Assembly: GCA_964351885.1 (NCBI GenBank)
Contig: CAYGPP010000053.1
Coordinates: 1-22,133, forward strand
Source: Marinoscillum sp964351885
Lineage (GTDB): Bacteria; Bacteroidota; Bacteroidia; Cytophagales; Cyclobacteriaceae
Direction: 5' to 3'
DNA: 22,133 nucleotides
The translations under genes and the position numbers were made by a program. Positions 5,957 through 14,353 of the stretch are shown here, piece by piece; position 1 is the stretch's first letter; each line of letters begins with the position of its first letter. Below the pieces are notes generated by a model, which saw only the letters and a list, made by a program, of their open reading frames with translations, ran no database searches and had not been told where the DNA came from.

Positions 5957-8335
5957 TTATTTCTCTTCTGTAGATTCGTCTTCCTCATCATAATCTGCTT
6001 TTGCAAAATCGTCGATGTAAGGATGATCTTCATTGTTTCGCTTGCCACTATCAAACTGTAAAAGCAACGCTGGCAATACGATGAGGTTGGTCATCATCGC
6101 AATGAGTAAAGTGATGGAAGTAAGTTTTCCGAGCGCTACAGTCCCACCAAATTCTGACAAAGTAAAGATCACAAAGCCACAAAATAAGATGATGGAAGTA
6201 TAAATCATGCTTGCGCCAGTCTCTCTCAAGCTCCTGCTTACCGCAATCGGCACGAAGAAACTGTGTGCATGAAGCTCTTGTCTGTATTTCGCTAAGAAGT
6301 GAATGGAGTCATCTACGGAAATCCCAAATGCGATACTAAAGATGAGTGCCGTGCTTGGTTTCAATGGGATTCCAAAAAAACCCATAATTGCCCCGGTAAT
6401 CAGCAATGGAATCATATTAGGGATCATTGAAATAAGAATCATTTTGAGATTTCTAAACAGAATCCCCATGATAATCGCAATGATGAAAAAAGCGAAAATC
6501 ATTGACGTGATGAGATTATCAATAAGGAATTTATTCCCTTTGATGAATAAGGGAACGGTCCCCGTAATCCTTACATTCATTTTAGTGTCGCCAAAAACCT
6601 CTTCAATTTTCGGCTCAATCACCTGAGAGACTAAAGAGTCCATCTTGTTGGATCCAATATCTGGCATTTTTAACGAAATCCTGATTAGCTGACCTGTACT
6701 ATCCACGAATGATTTAGCAATTCCACCTTCGTCGCTTTCTTCTTTGAGGTATCTCAGAATGAATGCACTCTCACGATTGTTAGGGATGGAATAGAAGTTT
6801 GGATCCTGATTATAGAAAGCTTGTCGAGAAGCTTTGATAAAACTCACCACAGAAACAGGCTGCCCAATTCCATCGAGGGAGTCGAGAAATAATTCAAGCT
6901 CGTTGATCTTCCTAAGGTTCGAAAGTTTTTGTACGCCCTTTTTTGTTCCAGTATCCACAATTACTTCGAGTGGCATCACGCCACTGAAATTTTCTTCGAA
7001 AAACTGCAATTGCTTAGCGAGCGGGCTATCCTCGGGTAGATCATCCACCATGTAGGAGATGGATTTCAATTGAAGTACTCCAAATACGGAAATAGCAATC
7101 AGTACTGCCGTAGTGATAAAGATTAAAGGACGGTGCTTGTGAACTAGCACATCGAGCCCAACCAGCAATTTATTGAGCATCTTGAAATCAAGGTGCTTTA
7201 GATGCCTTTGGGTCGGTGGTTTGAAAAAGGAGAAAACAGAAGGAATCAGTATGGTACTCACGACGAAAGTACACATGATATTGATTCCCGCCACGATTCC
7301 AAACTCCATAAGGATAGGAATACCTGTGGTAATTAATACAAAAAACCCAACAGCTGTAGTGAAATTAGTAATGAAGGTTACAATCCCAATGTTCTTAATG
7401 ATTTTGGCTAACGCTTTATTTTGATCACCGTGCAGGGAAAATTCGTGATGATACTTATTGAGCATGTACACACTATTGGGAATCCCAATGACCACAATAA
7501 TGGATGGAATGAGTCCAGTAAGAAGTGTGATTTCGAACCCGAATAGCGAAACTGTACCAAGCACCCAAACCACGATCACTCCAATGACGATTAATGGGAA
7601 GACAACAGCTTTCAGCGATCTGAAAAATCCAAAAAGAATAAGTCCTGTGACTATGACCGAATAGATGAGAAACTTATTAAGCTCCTCTTTGATTTTGAGT
7701 GTATTTACTGATCTGACGTAAGGAAGCCCCGCATAATTGACATCAATTCCTGTGACTTCCTGAAACTGATCACCGGCTCTAACAATATCAGCAACCATGG
7801 TATGACGATATTCGGAGTTGAGTGCTTCCCTTTCTACAGTGACAAGAATAAGCGTTGCTCCATTTTCGGAATTAATCAGTTGACCAGAGTAAAATTTGAG
7901 GTCTTGAGCAAACAAGATCATGCTATCCAATGCGTCTTGATCATCTGGAATTTCTGGAAAAACAGGAACTAATTCGAAGCGTTTCTCTGCTGCATTTTTC
8001 TCCAGCATTTTCAAGTTCGGAAGCCCTAGTACGTCTTTTACTCCTTTTACCTTTCCAAGTTCTTGGGTCAAATACTTGAGCTTACGGAAATTCTCAGATT
8101 TGTAGAGTGCACTGTCTTTGAAGCCTAAGGCTAAAATGTTGCCATCTTCTCCGAACGTTTCTTTGAATTCACGAAAGTAGAGCTGGTCCGGATCGTCAGC
8201 TGGGACAATATTGGCCATGTTGTATGACCACTGAATATACTGCGCCTGATACCCCATAAAAATGGTAATCACCCCAATGATAGTCATCAATAGGATGCGA
8301 TTTTTTAGAATGATATCGGCTATTTTGGTCCACAT
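5957..8335 (-). CDS. MMPL/RND-superfamily transporter (patched-like exporter)
   Basis: A 792-residue inner-membrane protein made of two similar halves. Each half has one N-terminal transmembrane helix, a large periplasmic domain and five further helices, as in MmpL/HpnN/Patched proteins that move lipids or hydrophobic compounds by proton coupling. The first helix is about residues 14-31. The second half carries FGISVDDSIHFLAKY with the TM10 aspartates D675-D676. The equivalent site in the first half is IGIPNSVYMLNKY, with N287 and no acidic residue, so the proton relay looks one-sided. The C-terminal tail is very acidic. No membrane-fusion or outer-membrane partner is adjacent, so it is not a classical tripartite pump. 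The substrate cannot be told from sequence. It leads the cluster with ileS and lspA. Confidence 0.88.
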   Translation of the reverse strand: MWTKIADIILKNRILLMTIIGVITIFMGYQAQYIQWSYNMANIVPADDPDQLYFREFKETFGEDGNILALGFKDSALYKSENFRKLKYLTQELGKVKGVKDVLGLPNLKMLEKNAAEKRFELVPVFPEIPDDQDALDSMILFAQDLKFYSGQLINSENGATLILVTVEREALNSEYRHTMVADIVRAGDQFQEVTGIDVNYAGLPYVRSVNTLKIKEELNKFLIYSVIVTGLILFGFFRSLKAVVFPLIVIGVIVVWVLGTVSLFGFEITLLTGLIPSIIVVIGIPNSVYMLNKYHHEFSLHGDQNKALAKIIKNIGIVTFITNFTTAVGFFVLITTGIPILMEFGIVAGINIMCTFVVSTILIPSVFSFFKPPTQRHLKHLDFKMLNKLLVGLDVLVHKHRPLIFITTAVLIAISVFGVLQLKSISYMVDDLPEDSPLAKQLQFFEENFSGVMPLEVIVDTGTKKGVQKLSNLRKINELELFLDSLDGIGQPVSVVSFIKASRQAFYNQDPNFYSIPNNRESAFILRYLKEESDEGGIAKSFVDSTGQLIRISLKMPDIGSNKMDSLVSQVIEPKIEEVFGDTKMNVRITGTVPLFIKGNKFLIDNLITSMIFAFFIIAIIMGILFRNLKMILISMIPNMIPLLITGAIMGFFGIPLKPSTALIFSIAFGISVDDSIHFLAKYRQELHAHSFFVPIAVSRSLRETGASMIYTSIILFCGFVIFTLSEFGGTVALGKLTSITLLIAMMTNLIVLPALLLQFDSGKRNNEDHPYIDDFAKADYDEEDESTEEK

Positions 8336-8349
8336 GGAAAATGAAGGGG

Positions 8350-8357
8350 CAAATGTA
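8350..8357 (-). promoter_or_regulatory. Candidate -7 box for the MMPL-ileS-lspA cluster
   Basis: On the minus strand the sequence is TACATTTG, an exact TAnnTTTG match, 14 bases before the ATG at 8335. The predicted leader is under ten bases. I found no clear TTTG at the expected -33 distance. Confidence 0.4.
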
Positions 8358-8407
8358 ATGATTAATTCAGTTTTGGGAGGTAATTAACTCATTGATAAAG
8401 AGCGCAA

Positions 8408-9760
8408 TTACACCTTGGATATCGGAAGTGAAAATCCATGAATGGTCTTATATAATTTGATCGCGTGAGAATCCGTGAGGCTAGAGATAAAGTCAGTCAT
8501 AACCAATAGGAGTTCATATGCCGTCAAGTCAGCCTTTTTCAGCTTTTCGAGCTCCGCTTCAGGTAACAATCGAGAGATGGAAGCTAATCTCGGAGTGAAT
8601 AAACGCTCCTCAAATTTTTGATAATAGGTAGCCAGGCAAAAGGCTTCCATGAGCTTTCCAATCACTTCGAATCCTCCAGCCTCTCGCTCCAGTACCTGCT
8701 TTGATTGATAAATCTTCTTTACTGATAGTTTGCTGATTGCATTTAAAGCTTTAGCTGAAGGAATGAGATCAGTCAAAGCCTTGTCAAAGGAACCATCCAA
8801 TAGGTGCTCCTCTTTATTAATAAATAGTTCGACGCATTCTGTAATCAATCGCTGAATGGCAAGTGCTCTTAGCAGGCCTAGCTTCTGGGTAATGTCGCTT
8901 GATCGCTCCAGCTTATCTTCTTGATATTGATCCCCAATAATGGCTGCCATAAGATCTCTAGTGGTTTCATAAGGAACCAACCCTAACCTGCAACCATCTT
9001 CCAAGTCGATAATATTGTAGCAGATATCATCTGCGGCTTCTACTAAAAAAGTAAGTGGATGGCGACACCAAGATTCTTCTGATAGCTTAATAAGACCCAT
9101 TTTGTCTGCCAGCGTTTCAAATTGCTCTCTCTCACTCCTATAATAGCCATATTTCTTCTGGCTTTTTCGGCCAGAGATTTTTGGAGAATGAGAAGACTTT
9201 GGATACTTGGTGAATGCGCCTAACGATGCGTATGTGAGTTTGAGCCCGCCACTATTCGAATCATTCAAGATCCTAAAACCTTGAGCATTTCCTTCAAAAC
9301 TAGTGAGATCAGACCATTCCTCGGGCGAAACTAACTTCTCAAAAAGTTTCCCTTTATCATTGTCTGTAAAGAACGATGAAATAGCGGTTTCTCCAGCATG
9401 ACCAAACGGCGGATTACCAAGATCATGAGCCAAGCTGGCTGCCGCCACAATCCCCCCAAAATCATGAAAGGAGTAGCCTTTATCCGATAATTCAGGATAT
9501 TTCGATAAGAGTTGTTCTCCTACTGCTTTTCCTAAAGACCTTCCGACACTCGAAACCTCCAAGCTGTGCGTTAACCTTGTGTGTACAAAATCATCTTCTG
9601 GTAAAGGGAATACTTGGGTTTTGTCTTGCAGTCTCCTGAACGGATGAGAGAAGATTAAGCGATCATAATCCTGCTCAAACCTGCTGCGACTGTTATCGGC
9701 TACTTGAGGTTCGGTTTTGTCGCCGCTGCGAAAAGGAGAAAGAAGTTGGAGCCAGTTCAT
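8408..9760 (-). CDS. dgt: dGTP triphosphohydrolase (HD-domain dNTPase)
   Basis: Hydrolyses dGTP, or dNTPs generally, to the nucleoside and triphosphate, which controls the dNTP pool and can limit phage. It has 450 residues. The N-terminal SRFEQDYDRLIFSHPFRRLQ segment is typical of the family. HD-domain ligands are H65 (RLTHSLEV) and H112-D113 (AHDLGNPPFGHAGE), with the third region at LVEAADDICYNIIDLEDG. All metal ligands expected from the motifs are present. The Bacteroidota form differs in length from E. coli Dgt (about 505 residues). It is transcribed alone, divergent from the haloperoxidase fusion gene and 72 bp from the MMPL gene start downstream. Confidence 0.93.
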   Translation of the reverse strand: MNWLQLLSPFRSGDKTEPQVADNSRSRFEQDYDRLIFSHPFRRLQDKTQVFPLPEDDFVHTRLTHSLEVSSVGRSLGKAVGEQLLSKYPELSDKGYSFHDFGGIVAAASLAHDLGNPPFGHAGETAISSFFTDNDKGKLFEKLVSPEEWSDLTSFEGNAQGFRILNDSNSGGLKLTYASLGAFTKYPKSSHSPKISGRKSQKKYGYYRSEREQFETLADKMGLIKLSEESWCRHPLTFLVEAADDICYNIIDLEDGCRLGLVPYETTRDLMAAIIGDQYQEDKLERSSDITQKLGLLRALAIQRLITECVELFINKEEHLLDGSFDKALTDLIPSAKALNAISKLSVKKIYQSKQVLEREAGGFEVIGKLMEAFCLATYYQKFEERLFTPRLASISRLLPEAELEKLKKADLTAYELLLVMTDFISSLTDSHAIKLYKTIHGFSLPISKV

Positions 9761-9789
9761 TAATGCATCACTAATTTGCCGTAAAACTA

Positions 9790-9833
9790 TCCAAATTAGA
9801 CCTTGTTCTAGAAGATCGTAATGTCTAATTGGA
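9790..9833. repeat. Interrupted inverted repeat in the dgt/haloperoxidase divergent region
   Basis: TCCAAATTAGAC (9790-9801) matches the reverse complement of GTCTAATTGGA (9823-9833) with one extra A; 21 bases separate the arms. It lies between two divergent genes, so it could be a binding site for a dimeric regulator or a hairpin in the dgt leader. There is no independent support. Confidence 0.3.
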
Positions 9834-9877
9834 TCTTACTTTAAAATATGCCAATTATTAAAGGCTTCTTGACTTCA

Positions 9878-9885
9878 TAATTTTG
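9878..9885 (+). promoter_or_regulatory. Candidate -7 box of the haloperoxidase fusion gene
   Basis: TAATTTTG matches TAnnTTTG exactly and lies 37 bases before the ATG at 9923. No TTTG is found 19-21 bases upstream, so support is only the -7 element. Confidence 0.3.
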
Positions 9886-9922
9886 ACTTCACTTCCTCAT
9901 TTTCAATTAATTTGCTTCCTCA

Positions 9923-12900
9923 ATGAGAAGATTAATTTCATTAATAACACTCCTTCAGATCTATAATGGCTTTAGTCAAGCGAGTTTTAATGAGCTGGTA
10001 TTAGATGGAGCTGATTATGAGATTGTAGATGCAACTGGAGTAGTTGTTGGCGACTTCAACAATGATGGATTTGACGATATAATGGTGGCCGGAAAACCAA
10101 GTCGAATTTATCGCAATAATGGTGATTTGACGTTCAGTGAGGTAAGTAATTCTACAGGTCTTTCGAATGTTGATGCCGTCTCAGGTGTTTGGTTTGATGC
10201 TGACAATGATGGTTTTCTGGATTTGTTGCTAGATGAACCTGATCAAACCTCAATCTATTTTAATCAGGGAGATGAAACGTTCCAAAAAGGAACATCCCTT
10301 GGTGTGGCTAACAGGCAGGCTATTTTAATTGGTGATCTGAATGAGGACGAGTGGCCTGACGTATACAGCGCTAATTTTAGTCAGAAGAATCACCTGTTCA
10401 TAAATCAAGGAAATAGGCAGTTTACTCCATTTGGTGAGGATATAACTCAGGGTCAATTGGATATGGGTGCTATTCTCATCGATATTGAAGAAGATGGAGA
10501 CCTTGATATATATCATGTTTACGATGGTTACAGACCCAACGAGTTGCTAATAAATGACGGCAATGCTCAATTTGTAGATCGCGCTAAAGAGTATGGTTTA
10601 GGCAATGAATCGTTTGGTATGGGGGTCGACTATGGGGATTATAATGGAGATGGACTATTCGATTTTTACATCACTAATCTCTATGCTAATGATTTGCTTT
10701 TGAGTCAGCCTGATGGAACATATGTAGAAAAAGCTGAGGAATCTGGATTGGATGATCAGGGAATGGGATGGGGTGTGGTTAGCTTAGATTACAACAATGA
10801 TGGCTTAGAGGATATTTATTTTGTAAATGAATATAAATACTCGCCTCATCCAGCCAAGCTATTCAGAAATAATGGGGACCAAACTTTTTCGGTCGCTAAC
10901 ACCGATTCTGAATTAGAAAATAAAATGAGCGGTTATGGGTGTGTTTCATCTGATTTGAACAATGATGGTGCATTGGACATCATAGTAATTAATCGAAATA
11001 GCGAAAAAGATATCCGGATTTTCATTAACCAAAACACGTCAGGAAACTGGTTACAATTGTCACTCATTGGCACTCGGACAAACAAATTTGGGATTGGGAC
11101 TAGAGTCAAAGCATATGTGAATGGTGAAATGAGGATGAAGGATCTTAATGTGGGTTCAGGCTATCATTCTCAAAGAGGTTTTCGATTACAATTTGGTTTA
11201 GGATCATTTGATCATGCAGATTCGTTGGAGATTAATTGGCCCAATGGAACAAGTGAAAAGATCTATAACGTTTCTGGGAAGCGTCATTATATCGCTCATC
11301 AGGGAAATGGTATCAGAGAATTTGATCAAGAGGAGTTCCGAACCTTAATTGGTGAAGAAAGTCAAATACAGGAGCCAACCACTGTGAGATCCGTGGAGAT
11401 TGACAACAACGAAAAATCAATTGCTCGTTATTGGAATGAACTACTACTCGGAGCAATTCGTGGAGATTTTGCCAGACCGACAGTTCATGCTCGAAATTTA
11501 TATCATCTTTCGTTGGCGTTATATGATAGCTGGTCGATTTACCATCCCATTTCAGAACCAGTTTTTATTGGAGACAAGATCCAGAACGTCCAGAGTTTCT
11601 TAGATGAGTTGGAGAAGTCTGATGAGGATATGCGCCAAGTCCAAGAAAAGACTATGAGCTACGCAGCGTTTAGGTTGATTAATCATCGTTTTAAGGATTC
11701 ACCCTCTTCATTTGAGACATTAGGCCTGGCATATAAGTTAATGCAGACCTTGGGATATGATCCAGAATACAGCTCAACGGATTACGAATCCGGAAATGCG
11801 GCGGCATTAGGTAATTTCATAGCGCAAGAGATCATAACTTTTGGATTACAGGACGGATCCAACGAACAAAATGGATATTCCAATCAATATTATTCTCCGG
11901 TTAATGATCCATTGAAACCCCATGAACCCGGAAATCCCAATTGTGAATTTCCTAACAGATGGCAGCAACTCGCGTTATTTGAGTCAATCGATCAAAGTGG
12001 TAATCCCGTCTCACTGATACAAGATTTTCTAAGCCCCGAATGGGGGCATGTGACCCCATTTGCCCTTTCATCTGATGATCTGGTTGTGAAAGAACGAGAT
12101 GGAAACGAATATTGGATTTATCATGATCCCGGGCCGCCTCCCATTTTGGATTTAGATAAAGAATCTTCTGTTTTCAAATGGAATTTTCAGTTGGTAATTA
12201 ATTGGAGTTCTCATTTGGATCAATTTTCGAACGAAATCGTGGATATTTCTCCAGCTTCCGTCGGTGGGTTGACCGATGAGGACTATCCCAGCACATTCGA
12301 AGATTATAAAACATTCTTTGAATTTGATGGCGCTGATCCAGGGCATGGATATTCTCTTAACCCTAAAACAGGACTTCCATATAAAAGCCAGCTGGTTGAT
12401 CTTGGAGATTATTCGCGTGTCTTAGCAGAATTTTGGGCAGATGGCCCCGATTCCGAAACACCTCCTGGGCATTGGTTTACACTTTTGAATTATGTAACGG
12501 ATCACCCAGATTTCGAAAGAAAATTTCTAGGACAAGGAGAACGTTTGAGCCCGCTGGAATGGGATGTTAAATCCTATCTGATTTTAGGTGGAGCCATGCA
12601 TGATGCTGCCATTACTGCTTGGGGGATCAAGGGCTTTTATGATTATACTCGTCCAATTAATGCGATTCGTTTCATGGCTGATTTGGGACAATCAACCCTT
12701 CCTAATGGCCCAAATTACAACATTGCTGGCTTGAGTCTTGAGGACGGTCTTATAGAGCTTATAGATGAGGAGGATCCATTGTCCGACAATGGAATGAACG
12801 TAGGTAAATTGAAGATCAGGGCTTGGAAGGGCCCGGATTATATATCGAATCCAAATTCAGATATTGCTGGCGTAGATTGGATTTTGGCTGAAAATTGGTG

Positions 12901-13513
12901 GCCTTATCAACGTCCTAGTTTCGTGACGCCTCCTTTTGCTGGCTATGTATCTGGTCATTCCACTTTTTCCAGAGCAGCAGCGGAGGTGATGTCAATCATA
13001 ACTGGGGATGAATATTTCCCTGGAGGTATGGGGGAATTTGAAGCAAAGGAAAATGAATTCCTTGTTTTCGAAGAGGGTCCATCTGAGTCAATAAAACTTC
13101 AATGGGCAAAGTATCGGGATGCCTCTGATCAATGCAGCCTGTCACGTATTTGGGGTGGGATTCACCCGCCTGCCGATGACATTCCTGGACGAATAATGGG
13201 AACGAATATAGGTCAAGATGCGGTCAAAAAGGCGCTGACTTATTTTGGAAATATTTCGTTATCCACGTCAACAAATGAATTGAATTTAGTGCCTGTAATT
13301 TTTCCAAATCCAATTGAACAAGGTCAGATTTTGCAATTAGGGGCGTCAGACTATCGAGAAGCCAGATTAAGAATCCTTGACTTTTCAGGGAAGGAAATAT
13401 TTGACGCGGAAATAAGCGAAAATTTTATTGAATGGAACTTTGGACGTGGCCTATTTATTCTCATTATTGAAATGGATGAATGGCGATCCAATCATAAAAT
13501 TATTGCAGAGTAG
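9923..13513 (+). CDS. Secreted FG-GAP/UnbV propeller fused to a vanadium-haloperoxidase-type domain, T9SS cargo
   Basis: A 1,196-residue protein. A signal peptide (about residues 1-19, ending GFSQA) leads into about seven FG-GAP/VCBS blades with calcium-loop motifs such as DFNNDGFDD, DADNDGFLD, DYNGDGLFD and DLNNDGALD (residues about 40-355). An ASPIC/UnbV domain follows (about 373-460, ending LEINWPNGTSE). From about 499 comes a vanadium-haloperoxidase/PAP2-type helical domain (YWNELLLGAIRGDFARPTVHARNL). Its vanadate-binding set is complete: K903 and R910 in KGFYDYTRP (KX6RP), S1010-G1011-H1012 in VSGHSTFS, and R1075 and H1081 in SRIWGGIHPPADD (SRX5HX3D). About 1112-1196 is a T9SS type A sorting domain with FPNP. 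The protein should be exported and then secreted or surface-attached. Halide oxidation is inferred; a phosphatase activity uses the same fold. Confidence 0.9.
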   Translation: MRRLISLITLLQIYNGFSQASFNELVLDGADYEIVDATGVVVGDFNNDGFDDIMVAGKPSRIYRNNGDLTFSEVSNSTGLSNVDAVSGVWFDADNDGFLDLLLDEPDQTSIYFNQGDETFQKGTSLGVANRQAILIGDLNEDEWPDVYSANFSQKNHLFINQGNRQFTPFGEDITQGQLDMGAILIDIEEDGDLDIYHVYDGYRPNELLINDGNAQFVDRAKEYGLGNESFGMGVDYGDYNGDGLFDFYITNLYANDLLLSQPDGTYVEKAEESGLDDQGMGWGVVSLDYNNDGLEDIYFVNEYKYSPHPAKLFRNNGDQTFSVANTDSELENKMSGYGCVSSDLNNDGALDIIVINRNSEKDIRIFINQNTSGNWLQLSLIGTRTNKFGIGTRVKAYVNGEMRMKDLNVGSGYHSQRGFRLQFGLGSFDHADSLEINWPNGTSEKIYNVSGKRHYIAHQGNGIREFDQEEFRTLIGEESQIQEPTTVRSVEIDNNEKSIARYWNELLLGAIRGDFARPTVHARNLYHLSLALYDSWSIYHPISEPVFIGDKIQNVQSFLDELEKSDEDMRQVQEKTMSYAAFRLINHRFKDSPSSFETLGLAYKLMQTLGYDPEYSSTDYESGNAAALGNFIAQEIITFGLQDGSNEQNGYSNQYYSPVNDPLKPHEPGNPNCEFPNRWQQLALFESIDQSGNPVSLIQDFLSPEWGHVTPFALSSDDLVVKERDGNEYWIYHDPGPPPILDLDKESSVFKWNFQLVINWSSHLDQFSNEIVDISPASVGGLTDEDYPSTFEDYKTFFEFDGADPGHGYSLNPKTGLPYKSQLVDLGDYSRVLAEFWADGPDSETPPGHWFTLLNYVTDHPDFERKFLGQGERLSPLEWDVKSYLILGGAMHDAAITAWGIKGFYDYTRPINAIRFMADLGQSTLPNGPNYNIAGLSLEDGLIELIDEEDPLSDNGMNVGKLKIRAWKGPDYISNPNSDIAGVDWILAENWWPYQRPSFVTPPFAGYVSGHSTFSRAAAEVMSIITGDEYFPGGMGEFEAKENEFLVFEEGPSESIKLQWAKYRDASDQCSLSRIWGGIHPPADDIPGRIMGTNIGQDAVKKALTYFGNISLSTSTNELNLVPVIFPNPIEQGQILQLGASDYREARLRILDFSGKEIFDAEISENFIEWNFGRGLFILIIEMDEWRSNHKIIAE

Positions 13514-13552
13514 CGATCTCTTATTGAGTCTCAAACTATCAAATAGATCTTA

Positions 13553-14350
13553 TCAAAGCCTATCGTATAATCTAATTGGATCTTGCTTGAGTAGGTTGGC
13601 CAAGGCTTTATATAGTTCGGCGCTGTAATTCATAAAATCCTTTGGTCTTTCAAAGAATAATTCAACAGCCACTGCAAAGAATTCATCCACATTTGTTGAG
13701 CCATATTCTCGGAAAATAGGGGCACTACCGGCTTTGATTTTAGCGATTTCATTTTCCGCTAATAGTTGCCACTGATTGATGGCATCTTGATGGAGAAAAT
13801 TATACTCTCGGTTCATCACGATGTTTTCCAGTTGAAGGGCATGTGCCATTTCATGTAGTCCCAGATTAACACCCTCTGAGCTTGCATACCCTTCAGAGAA
13901 ATGTTTCCAAGAAAGCACAATTGCTTTCACTTTAGGATTCACCTCACCTTTGTGATAGTTTTTCCCAGCGTGGCTATAAAACTGATCTGGGAAAATGATA
14001 ATGTTCTTGAAGTAACTCAAAAATACTTGTGGGAAACCAAAGGTCAATTGTATCGCTGAGGCAGCTATCAGCACCTTCATCTCTTCTGTAACCTTTTCAA
14101 AGTTGCGCGGCACGAAATTTTTTAAAGTGATAAACTTAGCGACTCTCCTTTCGAATAGCTGTTTCGACTTATCTGGCAAATGGCCATAAAATCTGAAGTT
14201 CTTAACAAGGATCTCCCTATGGGCATTGCTGATCTTTTTGACGAATAGGGTTGACTTATTCATAAGGCCGACACGGAGATACCGGTTAAGAATATGTCCA
14301 ACACCAAAAGCTAGTAATAAACCGAGACCAATAAACAAACCTGTTTCCAA
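13553..14350 (-). CDS. MtfA-like zinc metallopeptidase (peptidase family M90)
   Basis: A 265-residue protein with an N-terminal membrane helix (about residues 2-20, GLFIGLGLLLAFGVGH) and a metallopeptidase domain. The zinc motif is HEMAH (H166, E167, H170) in LGLHEMAHALQLE, and VDEFFAVAVELFFERP near residue 222 fits the downstream ligand helix of MtfA, which acts on the glucose PTS regulator Mlc in E. coli. Here the membrane anchor and the absence of PTS genes in view suggest another target. The start lies 3 bp after the glyS stop, so the two are almost certainly cotranscribed. It converges on the haloperoxidase fusion gene with 39 bp between them and no clear terminator. Confidence 0.85.
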   Translation of the reverse strand: METGLFIGLGLLLAFGVGHILNRYLRVGLMNKSTLFVKKISNAHREILVKNFRFYGHLPDKSKQLFERRVAKFITLKNFVPRNFEKVTEEMKVLIAASAIQLTFGFPQVFLSYFKNIIIFPDQFYSHAGKNYHKGEVNPKVKAIVLSWKHFSEGYASSEGVNLGLHEMAHALQLENIVMNREYNFLHQDAINQWQLLAENEIAKIKAGSAPIFREYGSTNVDEFFAVAVELFFERPKDFMNYSAELYKALANLLKQDPIRLYDRL

Positions 14351-14353
14351 AAA

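Noticed and set aside
9824..9841. Shared TCTAATTGGATCTT with 13571-13584
   Set aside because: A 14-base match between two places is expected about once by chance in a window of this size, and the second copy is coding sequence of the mtfA-like gene.
10040..11020. Repeated acidic DNA pattern (GAT/AAT-rich units) as a tandem repeat array
   Set aside because: These are the calcium-loop codons of FG-GAP blades; spacing and flanks vary, so it is protein-level repetition and not a DNA repeat.
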